Shown here in pieces: positions 1 to 9,071 of a DNA stretch of 64,000 nt (position 1 is its first letter; each line of letters starts with the position of its first letter). The stretch is from positions 124,001-188,000 of the forward strand of contig SCPD01000001.1 of assembly GCA_005502925.1 (NCBI GenBank), in the 5' to 3' direction. Below the pieces are notes generated by a model. That model was not told the origin of the DNA. It made no database searches and saw nothing but the letters and a program-made list of their open reading frames with translations. A program made the position numbers and the translations under genes. The DNA is from Rhizobiales bacterium Y(2018). GTDB taxonomy: Bacteria; Pseudomonadota; Alphaproteobacteria; Rhizobiales; Aestuariivirgaceae.

Positions 1-67
1 AGCTTCCCATGCCCAATCTTTCACGCCAGCGGGCCTTGCCGGGACTGTTCGAAGTATCTTGATCCAT
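1..67 (-). CDS. Possible start of an unidentified gene cut by the left edge
   Basis: On the minus strand an ATG at 67-65 opens a frame of 22 codons without a stop, beginning MDQDTSNSPGK and continuing with a basic WRERLG stretch, before the window ends. It starts 16 bases after the argS stop and reads in the same direction, with GGGA about nine bases upstream. In many alphaproteobacteria argS is followed by a SPOR-domain protein gene, so this could be that gene, but the visible residues do not identify it. The frame is too short to be certain it is coding. Confidence 0.4.
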   Translation of the reverse strand, partial: MDQDTSNSPGKARWRERLGMGS

Positions 68-83
68 CCACCTGTTCCCGCGT

Positions 84-1817
84 CTACATTTCCTCTACGG
101 GCTTCACTCCGAGGATTCCTAGGCCGTTTGCTAGAACATAGCGAATCACGCGCAATAAAGCGAGCCGTGCAAGGCTAGTTTGCATGTCGGAACCCAAAAT
201 AAATCTTAATTGCGGCGACTCTTTGCCCTTGTTCCAAAGGGCATGAAAATCGCTAGCCAGATCATACAGATAAAAGGCTATCCTGTGAGGCTCATGAGCC
301 ACGGCGGCGGCCTCGACGAGGCGCGGATATTCGCCGATCCGGCGTATCATCTGCAGCTCCGCCTCATCGACAAGCCTTGAAAAATCGGGCTTCTCGGCGC
401 TTTCGGCGAGCCCGCCGGCATTGCGGAACACCGAGCAGATTCGGGCGTGGGCGTATTGCACATAAAAAACCGGATTGTCCTTCGACTGTTCGGTGACCTT
501 CTTGAAGTCGAAGTCGAGCGGCGCCTCGTTCTTGCGGTAGAGCATCATGAAGCGCACGACGTCGGAGCCCACCTCCTCGACCACCTCACGCAAGGTGACG
601 AATTCACCGGCGCGCTTCGACATCCGCACCGGCTCGCCGTCGCGGAACAGCTTCACCAGCTGGCACAGCCGCACGATCACCTTGACGTCCTTGTTGCCGG
701 CATTGGCGGCGCCGATCGCCTCCAGCCGCTTCACATAACCCGCATGGTCGGCACCCAGCACATAGACGAGCTCGCTGAAGCCGCGCAGGATCTTGTGGCG
801 TGAATAGGCGATGTCCGAAGCGAAATAGGTATAGGAGCCGTCCGACTTGATCAGCGGCCGGTCGATGTCGTCGCCGAACTGGGTGGCGCGGAACAAAGTC
901 TGCTCGCGGTCTTCCCAGTCCTCGGGCAACTCGCCCTTGGGCGGCGGCAGGCGTCCTTCATAGATCAAATCGCGCGCCCGCAGATCCTCGACGGTGCGAT
1001 CGACCTCACCCGAGATGTGCAGCGACTTCTCCGAGACGAAGACTTCCTGGCGGATATTGAGCGTCGCCAGATCCTCGCGGACGAGATCCATCATCATGGC
1101 GACCGCCTTGTCGCGCACGATCGGCAGCCACGCCGCTTCCGACATGTCGAGCAGCGCCTTGTCGTGATCGAAAGCGAGCGCCTGCCCGACCGGCTTCAGA
1201 TAGTCGCCGGGGTAGAGACCGGACGGGATCTCGCCAATATCCTCGCCCAGCGCCTCGCGGTACCGCAGATAGGCGGAGCGGGCCAGCACATCGACCTGGG
1301 CGCCGGCATCATTGACGTAATATTCGCGGGCGACAGCATAACCCGCCCGGCTCAGAAGCTCGGCCAGCGCGTCGCCGAACACGGCGCCGCGGCAATGGCC
1401 GACATGCAAGGGGCCGGTCGGATTGGCCGAGACATATTCGACATTGACCTTCTCGCCGCCGCCCATGTCCGAGCGGCCATATTGAGGGCCTTGCGCCAAA
1501 GCGGCGTCGAGAAGCTTTGGCCAGAAGGACGCCTTGAGGCGGATATTGATGAAGCCCGGGCCGGCAATGTCCGTGGACTGAATATCGGGATCGGCGACGA
1601 GACGATCCGCCACCAGCTGCGCGATGGCGCGCGGCTGCATGCCGGCAGACTTGGCCAGCACCATCGCCGCGTTGGTGGCGAGATCGCCATGCGCGGAATC
1701 ACGCGGCGGTTCGACCATCACGCGGTTGAGATCAAGCCCCTGTGGCAGCTTGCCTTCCCGCGCCAGAGCGTCGATCGCGGCGCGGACATTGTGCTGGAAA
1801 TGGGCGAAGAGGTTCAT
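84..1817 (-). CDS. argS: Arginyl-tRNA synthetase
   Basis: Cytoplasmic class I aminoacyl-tRNA synthetase that charges tRNA-Arg with arginine using ATP. The 577-residue product is of normal family length. It has the N-terminal ArgRS-specific domain, the HIGH-type motif as HVGH (about residues 138-141, inside [10 protein letters not shown]), the KMSKS-type loop as VRMSKRAG (near residue 400) and the C-terminal DALR anticodon-binding region ending in [11 protein letters not shown]. The ATG at 1817 begins MNLFAHFQ, a typical ArgRS start. In rhizobial genomes argS usually sits right next to dgt; here two genes (2013-4013) separate them. Identification is secure. Confidence 0.98.
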   Translation of the reverse strand: MNLFAHFQHNVRAAIDALAREGKLPQGLDLNRVMVEPPRDSAHGDLATNAAMVLAKSAGMQPRAIAQLVADRLVADPDIQSTDIAGPGFINIRLKASFWPKLLDAALAQGPQYGRSDMGGGEKVNVEYVSANPTGPLHVGHCRGAVFGDALAELLSRAGYAVAREYYVNDAGAQVDVLARSAYLRYREALGEDIGEIPSGLYPGDYLKPVGQALAFDHDKALLDMSEAAWLPIVRDKAVAMMMDLVREDLATLNIRQEVFVSEKSLHISGEVDRTVEDLRARDLIYEGRLPPPKGELPEDWEDREQTLFRATQFGDDIDRPLIKSDGSYTYFASDIAYSRHKILRGFSELVYVLGADHAGYVKRLEAIGAANAGNKDVKVIVRLCQLVKLFRDGEPVRMSKRAGEFVTLREVVEEVGSDVVRFMMLYRKNEAPLDFDFKKVTEQSKDNPVFYVQYAHARICSVFRNAGGLAESAEKPDFSRLVDEAELQMIRRIGEYPRLVEAAAVAHEPHRIAFYLYDLASDFHALWNKGKESPQLRFILGSDMQTSLARLALLRVIRYVLANGLGILGVKPVEEM

Positions 1818-2012
1818 TTAACTCTACGAGCGATAAAGGTTTTCTGTCCGGCCCTGCCCTAGCGGATGCGCCTTCGGGCGTCAAACGATAGCAGCGGCAA
1901 TGACGTTTCGTCATTTACGATGAGGCGAGATAATCCGCCAGCCTGAACCGAACAGGATGACCATGTCGCATACGCGTGATAGCAATCGAGTGCAATGATT
2001 CCGGAGCCTTTC

Positions 2013-2444
2013 ATGCGCCTCAATCACCTGAAATCACCGCTCGCGGCCCTCGCCTTAAGCCTCGGTCTGTTCGGCGCCGGCACGGCATTCGCGGCCGAAG
2101 CCTACACGGCCACCGACCTCAATGTGCGCACCGGACCCGGAACCGAGTTCGACCGCATCGGCACACTGCCGGCAGATTCGGGCGTCGATGTGATCGATTG
2201 CGAGGACGGCTGGTGTCTCGTGCGTGGCCGCGGCCTGCGCGGCTGGGTGTCGGCCAACTACCTCGCCCGCGGTGAAGAGCCCACCAATGTCATCGTGCTG
2301 CGTCCGGAGATTTATATCAGCCCGGGCCACTACTACCGGCCTCACCACTGGCGCCCCAGGCCGCCGCATCGGCCACGTCCGCCGCACCGGCCGCGCCCGC
2401 CCAAGAAGTGCAAGATCGCGCCGGGCTTCCCCTGCCCGCGCTGA
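2013..2444 (+). CDS. Secreted SH3-domain protein with Pro/His/Arg-rich tail
   Basis: Small exported protein of unknown role. The ATG at 2013 is preferred over one at 1995 because GGAG lies six bases before it and it gives a clean signal peptide (MRLNHLKSP, hydrophobic core, cleavage near AFAAEA). A bacterial SH3 (SH3b) domain follows, with the typical TATDLNVRTGPG start and a GWVSANYL end; such domains usually bind peptidoglycan or other envelope ligands. The last 35 residues are a low-complexity repeat of RPPHRPRPPHRPRPP type ending in a short segment with two cysteines. It stands alone on the plus strand, convergent with the radical SAM gene. Confidence 0.85.
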   Translation: MRLNHLKSPLAALALSLGLFGAGTAFAAEAYTATDLNVRTGPGTEFDRIGTLPADSGVDVIDCEDGWCLVRGRGLRGWVSANYLARGEEPTNVIVLRPEIYISPGHYYRPHHWRPRPPHRPRPPHRPRPPKKCKIAPGFPCPR

Positions 2445-2450
2445 GCCCTT

Positions 2451-4013
2451 CTAATAAGTATTCACCAGAGGCTTCTCGCTCGTCGTGAGCCTGCGGATGA
2501 ATTTGTGCATGTGCCAGTGGATGGCGCATTTGAGCGCGTAGATGCGCAGGAGCGACGGTTCCGGCCTGGCTTTGAGGAACTCCCAGAAGCGCCGGCAATA
2601 GATATGGCGCAAGCCGCTGTCGGGCACCTTGGCGAGCACGCGCAGCATGAGGCCGATCGATTCGGCCCATAGGCGCAATTCATGCGCTCGGTGCATCCAG
2701 GGATGCGTCACCGCATAACCCTTCCAGGCGCGGTCGATGACGATGCCGCCATCGCGATAGAGGTCATCGACGCGGTCGAAATAGGCTTTCGGCTCGTAGA
2801 GCCCGACCATCAGCCGCACATAACCCTGGCTCAGCGCCGCGCGACTCATATTGACCGGATGCACATTGGTGCCGTGCGCGGGGTCGTCATCCTCATCGAG
2901 CCGACCCGCCGCCTTGAGCCGGTCATAGAGTGGCGTGCGCGGAATGGCCGACAGCATGCCCACCATCGCGGTCGAGATCCGCGCCTCGCGCAGAAAGCGC
3001 TCCTGGGCGGCGAAAATATGCTCATCGTCATTGTCGAAGCCGAGGATCATCCCGGCCCACACTTCCATGCCATGGTCCTGGATGCGCCGCACCTTCTCGG
3101 TGAGACTGCCGCCTTTACGCAGATTCTGCAGCTTCTTGGCTTCTTTCAGCGATTCCTCGTTCGGCGTCTCGATGCCGACGAAGACAGCGCCGATATTGGC
3201 CTCGACCATCAGCCGCATGAGTTCATCGTCATCGGCCAGATCGATCGAGGCCTCGGTCACGAACATCAGCGGATAGCCGTTGCGGCGCTGCCAGGCGATG
3301 ACGTCGTGCAGCACTTCCTTGATCGCCTTCTTGTTGCCGATGAGATTGTCGTCGACGATGAAGACCAGCGGCAGCTTCTGGGCCTTGAGCTGATCGAGCT
3401 CGGCCAAGACCTGGGCGGACGCCTTGACGCGCGGCCGCCTGCCGAAGATCACGATGATGTCGCAGAACTCGCAGGTGAAGGGGCAGCCGCGCGAGAACTG
3501 CACCGAGCCGAAGGCGTAGCGGTTCATCTTGAGGAGATCGAGGCGCGGCAGCGGGATCTTGCTGATGTCGGTTTTCTCGGACTGCTCGTAGCGCTTCTGG
3601 ACAGTGCCCGCCTCCCAGTCGCTAAGGAATTGCGGCCAGGTTTCCTCCGCCTCGCCGACGAAGATTACATCGGCGAGGTTGCCGAAATAGTCCTCCTTCA
3701 CAGAGATCCATGGGCCGCCCACCACCGTATAGGCGTGCCGCCGCTTGAGCTCGGTCAGGATCTCACGCATGCGGTGGCGCTGCACGATCATGCCGGTCAA
3801 AGCGACGATGTCGGCCTTGGCGCAGCGGTCGTAATCGATCGCTTCGACATTCTCGTCGATCAAGGTGATGCGGTGCGGCTCGGGCGTCAGCGCGGCGATC
3901 AAGGGCAGCGCCGCCACCGGCATATTGGCGCGCTTGCCGAGAAGCGGCAGCGCATGTTCCAGGCCCCAGAAGGAAATCTCGAATTTCGGGTTGATGAGGA
4001 CGATGTCGGCCAT
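2451..4013 (-). CDS. B12-binding-domain radical SAM protein (DUF4070 type)
   Basis: Predicted radical SAM enzyme with an N-terminal cobalamin-binding-like domain (about residues 1-140), a radical SAM core with the 4Fe-4S motif CPFTCEFC after QFSRG (near residue 180), and a C-terminal region like DUF4070. The ATG at 4013 is chosen over an upstream GTG at 4025 because GGAGAG lies about seven bases before it. The usual DxHxxG cobalamin ligand motif is not evident, so cofactor binding may be base-off or absent. The architecture resembles HpnP-type hopanoid C-2 methylases, but no hopanoid genes are near and many relatives have no known substrate. It lies between argS and dgt, which are normally adjacent. 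Confidence 0.85.
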   Translation of the reverse strand: MADIVLINPKFEISFWGLEHALPLLGKRANMPVAALPLIAALTPEPHRITLIDENVEAIDYDRCAKADIVALTGMIVQRHRMREILTELKRRHAYTVVGGPWISVKEDYFGNLADVIFVGEAEETWPQFLSDWEAGTVQKRYEQSEKTDISKIPLPRLDLLKMNRYAFGSVQFSRGCPFTCEFCDIIVIFGRRPRVKASAQVLAELDQLKAQKLPLVFIVDDNLIGNKKAIKEVLHDVIAWQRRNGYPLMFVTEASIDLADDDELMRLMVEANIGAVFVGIETPNEESLKEAKKLQNLRKGGSLTEKVRRIQDHGMEVWAGMILGFDNDDEHIFAAQERFLREARISTAMVGMLSAIPRTPLYDRLKAAGRLDEDDDPAHGTNVHPVNMSRAALSQGYVRLMVGLYEPKAYFDRVDDLYRDGGIVIDRAWKGYAVTHPWMHRAHELRLWAESIGLMLRVLAKVPDSGLRHIYCRRFWEFLKARPEPSLLRIYALKCAIHWHMHKFIRRLTTSEKPLVNTY

Positions 4014-4069
4014 GGGTCTCTCCACACGCGCCTCTCGCGGGGAAGATTAGCGGATTTCCTGCCCCGTTG

Positions 4070-5257
4070 CTACCGGAACAGCGGGTCGAGATCGAACAGC
4101 TTCTTATGCTGGTCCAGAGCGTAACGATCGGTCATGCCGGCGATGAAATCGCAGACCTGGCGGGCGAAGCCGCTTTTATCGTCGGTGAAGGAATCCTCGC
4201 GCCAGTCGGCCGGCATGAGCTTTGGGTCGTTCATATAGGCCTCGAAGAGATCGCGGATGACGCGCTGGGCCCGTTCCATGATGGCAATGACCCGCTCATG
4301 GCGATACATGCGGTGCGACAGGAAGCTCTGCAGCACGCGGTTCTTTTCGCGCATCTGGGCGCTGAAGGTGATCACCGGCGTCCGCATCGCCCTGACCTCA
4401 TCGGCCGAGGCCGGCTTGAAGGCTTTGAGCTGCTTTGAACTTTCGGCGAGCACGTCGGCTACCATGGTGGAGATCAGCCGGCGCACCGTCTCATGGATCA
4501 TGCGCGGCCGCTCGAGCTTGGGGTATGCCTTCAGCACCTGTCCCAGGGCTGCCCCGACCAGAGGATCGTCACCGAGATCGATGACGTCGAACAGGCCGGC
4601 GCGCAGGCCGTCATCGATGTCATGGGCGTTGTAGGCGATGTCGTCGGCGATGGCCGCCGCCTGCGCCTCGGCCGAGGCGAAGGAGGCGAGCATCAGGTCA
4701 TGCGCCTCGGCATAATCGATGATGGCGGCCGGCAGCCCCGTCTCGCGATAATGGCCCAGCGCATGGCCTTCGCCGTCGATCAGCGGGCCATTGTGCTTGA
4801 CCAGGCCCTCGAGCGTCTCCCAGGTCAAATTGAGCCCGTCAAAGGCGGCATAGCGGCGCTCGAGCCTGGTCACGATCCTGAGGCTCTGGGCATTATGGTC
4901 GAAGCCGCCGTGATCGCGCATCAGGCGGTCGAGCTCGCGCTCGCCGGCATGGCCGAAGGGCGTGTGGCCGAGATCATGCGCCAGCGCCAGGGCTTCGGTC
5001 AGGTCCTCGTCGAGCCGCAAAGCGCGGGCGATCGAGCGGGCGATCTGGGCCACTTCGATCGAATGGGTCAGCCTGGTGCGGTAGTGATCGCCCTCGTGAT
5101 AGACGAAAACCTGGGTCTTGTGCTTGAGGCGGCGGAAGGCCGAGGAATGGATGATGCGGTCGCGGTCGCGCTCGAAGGGTGTACGTGGCGGCGCTTCGGG
5201 TTCCGGCGTCAGCCGGCCACGGCTCTTGCCCGGATCTGACGCATAGGGGGCCCGCAT
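4070..5257 (-). CDS. dgt: Deoxyguanosinetriphosphate triphosphohydrolase-like protein
   Basis: Member of the HD-domain dNTP triphosphohydrolase family, which splits dNTPs to nucleoside and tripolyphosphate. The 395-residue length fits the alphaproteobacterial dGTPase-like subgroup. The metal-binding HD signature is intact: RLTHSIEV (His near residue 65) and ALAHDLGHTPFGH (HD near residues 94-95, then further histidines), with an FRRLKHKTQV N-terminal motif typical of the family. It is transcribed divergently from erpA with 55 bases between the starts, the usual rhizobial arrangement. The true substrate range cannot be told from sequence. Confidence 0.93.
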   Translation of the reverse strand: MRAPYASDPGKSRGRLTPEPEAPPRTPFERDRDRIIHSSAFRRLKHKTQVFVYHEGDHYRTRLTHSIEVAQIARSIARALRLDEDLTEALALAHDLGHTPFGHAGERELDRLMRDHGGFDHNAQSLRIVTRLERRYAAFDGLNLTWETLEGLVKHNGPLIDGEGHALGHYRETGLPAAIIDYAEAHDLMLASFASAEAQAAAIADDIAYNAHDIDDGLRAGLFDVIDLGDDPLVGAALGQVLKAYPKLERPRMIHETVRRLISTMVADVLAESSKQLKAFKPASADEVRAMRTPVITFSAQMREKNRVLQSFLSHRMYRHERVIAIMERAQRVIRDLFEAYMNDPKLMPADWREDSFTDDKSGFARQVCDFIAGMTDRYALDQHKKLFDLDPLFR

Positions 5258-5312
5258 TTCCGCTCATGCCCCCCTGTTGACAAGCGGACCGGGGCGCACG
5301 ACATATGTGACC

Positions 5313-5642
5313 ATGACGGATACGGTTTCCATAACTTCCCGAGCGGCCACCCGCATCAAGGACATCATGGCCGACCATCCCGGTTCCGCGGGCTTGCGTG
5401 TCGCGGTCGAAGGCGGCGGCTGCTCCGGCTTCCAGTATGACTTCAAGCTCGACTCCCAACGCGCCGATGACGATCTGGTGATCGAGAGGGACGGCGCCAC
5501 CGTTCTGATCGATTCCGTCTCGCTCGTCTATATCAACGGGTCGGAGATCGACTTCGTCGACGACCTGATCGGACGCAGCTTCAAGATCAACAACCCGCAG
5601 GCCACCATGTCCTGCGGCTGCGGCACCAGCTTCTCCATCTGA
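5313..5642 (+). CDS. erpA: Iron-sulfur cluster insertion protein, A-type carrier
   Basis: A-type Fe-S carrier (HesB/IscA family) that delivers clusters to apo-proteins in the cytoplasm. The 109-residue product carries the three conserved cysteines: C37 in GGGCSGF and C101/C103 in the C-terminal SCGCGTSF motif. The start at 5313 (MTDTVSIT) gives the usual family length; an in-frame codon at 5277 would add 12 residues with no family support. It is divergent from dgt. In most rhizobia the next gene is xth, but here three other genes lie between (5645-8974). Confidence 0.95.
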   Translation: MTDTVSITSRAATRIKDIMADHPGSAGLRVAVEGGGCSGFQYDFKLDSQRADDDLVIERDGATVLIDSVSLVYINGSEIDFVDDLIGRSFKINNPQATMSCGCGTSFSI

Positions 5643-5644
5643 TC

Positions 5645-6598
5645 ATGCAGAAACGCAAGATAGGCCGTTCGGACCTGATGGTCGCGCCCTTGGGTCTGGG
5701 CGGCAATGTCTTCGGCTGGAGCGCCGACGAGAAGGCTTCCTTCCAGGTGCTCGACGCCTTCGTCGCGGCAGGCTTCAATCTGATCGACACGGCGGATGTC
5801 TATTCCCGCTGGGCCGATGGCCATGAAGGTGGGGAATCCGAAGCCATCATCGGCAAGTGGATGAAAGCGCGCGGCAACCGCGCCAACATCGTCCTCACCA
5901 CCAAGGTCGGCTCGGAAATGGGCCCCGGCAAGAAGGGGCTTGCAAGCGGTTACATCAAGAGCGCGGTCGAGGCCTCGCTCAAGCGGCTGCAGACCGACTA
6001 TATCGATCTCTATCTCTCGCACTGGGAAGATCCGGAGGCCGATCCGGCGGATACGCTTGGCGCCTATGCCGATCTGGTCAAGGCCGGCAAGGTCCGGGTG
6101 ATCGGCAATTCGAACCACAGCGCGGCGACGATGCGCGACATGCTCGCGATCAGCGCCCGGCATGGCTGGCCGCGTTTCGAGAACCTGCAGACCCACTACA
6201 ATCTCTATGACCGGGCGGGCTACGAAGCCGAGCTTGAAGGCTTCTGCCGCGAAAACGAAATTGGCGTGACCAGCTATTTCTCGCTCGCCAAGGGCTTCCT
6301 GTCGGGCAAATACCGCAGCCCCGCCGACTTCTCCAAGAGTGCAGCGCGCGGCGATGGGATGGGGACATATCTCAATGAGCGCGGCTTGCGTATTCTCGCC
6401 GCCCTCGATGCGGTTTCAAAGGCCCAGGGCGCCACGCCGGCGCAAGTCGCCATCGCATGGCTGATCGCCCGCCCGAGCCTCGTCGCGCCCATCGCCAGCG
6501 CCACCAGCCTCGCGCAGTTGCAGGATCTCATCAAGGCGACGGCGCTCAATCTCAACCTTTCCGAGATCGCTCAGCTCACCGAGGCAAGCGCCGCGTAG
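5645..6598 (+). CDS. Aldo/keto reductase
   Basis: NAD(P)H-dependent oxidoreductase of the aldo/keto reductase family with a TIM-barrel fold, in the YajO/Tas-like group. The 317 residues start MQKRKIGRSDLMV, a standard family opening. The catalytic tetrad is visible as D48 and Y53 (NLIDTADVYS), K87 (LTTKVG) and H126 (YLSHWEDP). C-terminal cofactor-binding segments (VAPIASATS and following) are present. It starts two bases after the erpA stop, so the two are probably co-transcribed. The substrate is not predictable. Confidence 0.92.
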   Translation: MQKRKIGRSDLMVAPLGLGGNVFGWSADEKASFQVLDAFVAAGFNLIDTADVYSRWADGHEGGESEAIIGKWMKARGNRANIVLTTKVGSEMGPGKKGLASGYIKSAVEASLKRLQTDYIDLYLSHWEDPEADPADTLGAYADLVKAGKVRVIGNSNHSAATMRDMLAISARHGWPRFENLQTHYNLYDRAGYEAELEGFCRENEIGVTSYFSLAKGFLSGKYRSPADFSKSAARGDGMGTYLNERGLRILAALDAVSKAQGATPAQVAIAWLIARPSLVAPIASATSLAQLQDLIKATALNLNLSEIAQLTEASAA

Positions 6599-6604
6599 CG
6601 GAGT

Positions 6605-7186
6605 CTAAGAGATCATCGATATCGGCATGGTCGGCGGATCCAGGCCCACAATATCGCGCGCCACTTCCTTCATATCGTCATTGAGCTGATGATTGCGTCC
6701 GCGCAAGCGTCGAACCACCGCCTGGGGTAGAGCTTTCATGTACATGTCGAGATGGAGAACGGGAACGACCTCATCTTCTTCGCCGTGATAGAGAAACAGG
6801 GGAACGTCGCGCGGACAGCGGTTCGCCGCATCCTTGGGCAGAGCCACCTCATCCCAGTGCCAGAAGTCGTGATCGTGCCAAAAGGGCCCGGCGATCAGAA
6901 ACACGCCGGCAATCGATAGCTTTGGACCTCGATCGGTCAGACTTTTGATCAGAACCGAAGCCCCGATCGAGTGCCCCACGAGGATCGCGCCCTCGCCCAT
7001 TTCCGCCGCTTCATCCAGGATGATGCGTTTCCAGCTCTTGTAATCAGGCTCCCCCTCATTGGGCATGGCCGGATAACGAACGTCGTAGGCTGGGCCGAGC
7101 CTCCCGCGCAGGCTTGCCGCAAGCTTCGCATCATCCTTGTAGGCACCTTCGCCGCCGCCCTGAATCAAGAGAACCTGATGTGACAT
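6605..7186 (-). CDS. Small alpha/beta hydrolase
   Basis: 193-residue serine hydrolase of the compact RBBP9/YdeN-like kind. The nucleophile elbow is GHSIG with S73. A likely acid is D138 in YHGEEDEVVP and the likely histidine is H166 in RGRNHQL, giving a complete triad in the expected order. There is no signal peptide, so it should be cytoplasmic. It is convergent with the aldo/keto reductase gene (six bases between stops) and divergent from the repeat-protein gene. The substrate is unknown. Confidence 0.85.
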   Translation of the reverse strand: MSHQVLLIQGGGEGAYKDDAKLAASLRGRLGPAYDVRYPAMPNEGEPDYKSWKRIILDEAAEMGEGAILVGHSIGASVLIKSLTDRGPKLSIAGVFLIAGPFWHDHDFWHWDEVALPKDAANRCPRDVPLFLYHGEEDEVVPVLHLDMYMKALPQAVVRRLRGRNHQLNDDMKEVARDIVGLDPPTMPISMIS

Positions 7187-7384
7187 CGTGGGCCTCGCGG
7201 AACTTCGCGATCAAAAGAACCACTTGTATTATTGCCCTAGCTGGAAAAATTGCAACGGGCCCATTCCGGACGCCCCTTCTGGGAAATGCTCGGCTAAGTC
7301 AGAAAACTGTAACAATCCTCCCCTCTTGTTTATTGATCACGCTCCTGTGATAGCTTCTTAGATGAGTCGCCAAAGGGGGTTATC

Positions 7385-8974
7385 TTGGTCGCCAGTCTGA
7401 GCCGCATCTTCGTTCTATTCGGCCTTCTCTGTCTCGGCGCCGTCACGGCCCAGGCACAGGAATGGAACACCGACCGTCCCGGCCGCGACATGCGCGACCT
7501 CGATCTCTCCGCTCCCGATTTCAATCTCTGCCGCCAGGCCTGCGACGGCAATGCATCCTGCAAGGCCTGGACCTATGTCAATCCGAACGTCCAGGGCCCG
7601 AAGGCGCGCTGCTACCTCAAATCCGCGGTGCCGGATCCGGTGGCCAATAATTGCTGCGTGTCGGGCGTCAAGGCGAACGACACATCCGACCGCGAAGATA
7701 TCTGCCGCGATTATTCGGTGCGCGCGGTGCAGCAGAATGACGAAAATCTGCGCTTGCGCTGCAACTTCACCGGCGCCGGCTGGCAGTCGAACCGCGATCA
7801 GCATTTCAACTGGTGCATGACCGCGAGCCGCGCCGACCGTGAGCGCGAAGACCGCAACCGCGTCACCAAGCTCGCCGAATGCCGCTCTGGCGGCAGCGGT
7901 GGCGGTGGTGGCCGCGAGGACGAGTGCCGCGACTATGCCGAGGAAGCGGTGACCACGGCGCGCGAAGCCCGCGATCTCGGCTGCGGCTTCTCCGGGCCCC
8001 GCTGGTCGCAGCGTTACGGCGAGCATTACAGCTGGTGCCTCAGCGCGACGCGCGAGCAGGTACGCGCCGAGCGCACCGGCAGGGCGGCCGATATGCGCTC
8101 CTGCCGGGGTGGCAATGACGGTGGCGGCGACCGCGCCGAGACCTGCCGCGATTATGCCGAGGAGGCCGTGTCGCAGATCGCCGACGCGCGCCGTCGCAAT
8201 TGCGGCTTCTCGGGCGCCCGCTGGCAAGGCGGCTACAATGTCCATTACAACTGGTGCATGAGCGCCAGGCGTGGCGAGCGCGAGGCTGAATCGCGGGCGC
8301 GTACCGACGAGCTTCGGCGCTGCCGCTCGGGCGACAGCGAAGGTGACCGTGCCGAGGCCTGTGGCGACTATTCCCGCCAGTCCATGGCGCAGATCCGCGA
8401 GGCCCGCCGGCTCGGCTGTGGCTTCACCGGAGCGCGCTGGCAGCCGAGCACCACCGCTCACTATGAATGGTGCATGACGGTACGCCGCGCCGACCGTGAG
8501 GCGGAATTGCGCGCCCGCGAGCGCAGCCTCGATCGCTGCCGCGCCGATGCCGGCGGCGGTGGAGAAGACGACGCCGGCTGCGTCGACTTCGCCAACCGCG
8601 CGGTGCGCCAGTCCCAGCGCAATCGGGCCCTTCGGTGCGGCTTCGAAGGCCAGCGCTGGCGTCCCGATTTCGACACGCATTATTCGTGGTGCCAGTCGGC
8701 GCCGCAGCGCGCCCGGGTGCGCGAGGACGCGAGGCGCAATGAACTCCTCAATCTGTGTGCCGCAAAGCCTGACAAGGCGCAGGAATGCCGGCGTTACGGC
8801 AATCTCTCGATCGAGCAGCAGCGCACCAATCTGAGCCAGGGCTGCGGCTTCTCCGGGCCGCGCTGGCACACCAATTACGAAGATCACTTCGTGTGGTGCA
8901 TGGATGCCTCGGGCGGCAAGCGGCTGGCCGAGATCGCAGCCCGCGTCGGCGCCCTCCTCGCCTGCACGAGGTAA
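7385..8974 (+). CDS. Secreted PAN-domain protein with six cysteine-rich repeats
   Basis: Predicted exported protein of 529 residues. It appears to start with TTG at 7385, five bases after a GGGGG ribosome-binding run; no in-frame ATG precedes the signal peptide (residues 1-25, ending TAQAQ). A PAN/Apple-like domain follows (about 26-97, with NLCRQACDGNASC and TKAWTY-like features). Residues 107-527 hold six tandem repeats with exactly constant cysteine spacing C-x18-C-x17-C-x21-C and conserved CGFSGxRW, H-[YF]-x-WC and a charged helix. Linkers are Gly/Ser/Asp-rich. Four cysteines per repeat suggest two disulfides in the periplasm. I do not recognise a named family for the repeat. Function is unknown; binding or adhesion is a guess. 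Confidence 0.85.
   Translation: MVASLSRIFVLFGLLCLGAVTAQAQEWNTDRPGRDMRDLDLSAPDFNLCRQACDGNASCKAWTYVNPNVQGPKARCYLKSAVPDPVANNCCVSGVKANDTSDREDICRDYSVRAVQQNDENLRLRCNFTGAGWQSNRDQHFNWCMTASRADREREDRNRVTKLAECRSGGSGGGGGREDECRDYAEEAVTTAREARDLGCGFSGPRWSQRYGEHYSWCLSATREQVRAERTGRAADMRSCRGGNDGGGDRAETCRDYAEEAVSQIADARRRNCGFSGARWQGGYNVHYNWCMSARRGEREAESRARTDELRRCRSGDSEGDRAEACGDYSRQSMAQIREARRLGCGFTGARWQPSTTAHYEWCMTVRRADREAELRARERSLDRCRADAGGGGEDDAGCVDFANRAVRQSQRNRALRCGFEGQRWRPDFDTHYSWCQSAPQRARVREDARRNELLNLCAAKPDKAQECRRYGNLSIEQQRTNLSQGCGFSGPRWHTNYEDHFVWCMDASGGKRLAEIAARVGALLACTR
7703..8965 (+). repeat. Six in-frame coding repeats of about 216 bp
   Basis: Repeat units begin at cysteine residues 107, 181, 254, 326, 399 and 468 of the encoded protein, a pitch of 69 to 74 residues. 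Within each unit the distances between the four cysteines are 19, 18 and 22 residues in all six copies; length variation is confined to the linkers. The units have diverged, so the array is old rather than a recent tandem expansion. Confidence 0.9.
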
Positions 8975-8986
8975 ATTGTCAGCAGC

Positions 8987-9021
8987 CGCCTGAGCAAGTC
9001 TCATCGAGACTTGCTCAGGCG
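8987..9021. terminator. Strong hairpin between the repeat-protein gene and xth
   Basis: A perfect 15-bp stem (8987-9001 pairing with 9007-9021, core GCCTGAGCAAGTCT) closes a five-base loop, 12 bases after the stop at 8974. No clear T-run follows, so it could act as a transcript 3' end stabiliser or a Rho-assisted terminator rather than a classic intrinsic terminator. Confidence 0.6.
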
Positions 9022-9071
9022 CGCGATCCCCGGCAAACAAGGAGCAGTTTCTTCTTTCTCCGAGTGCCCCC

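Noticed and set aside
2682-4124. A 480-codon plus-strand frame opposite the radical SAM gene
   Set aside because: His/Asp/Glu-rich antisense composition and no domain, whereas the minus strand encodes a clear radical SAM protein.
7703-8965. CRISPR-like or direct DNA repeat array
   Set aside because: The periodicity is about 216 bp, lies in one reading frame, and is conserved at protein level only; there are no spacers or cas genes.
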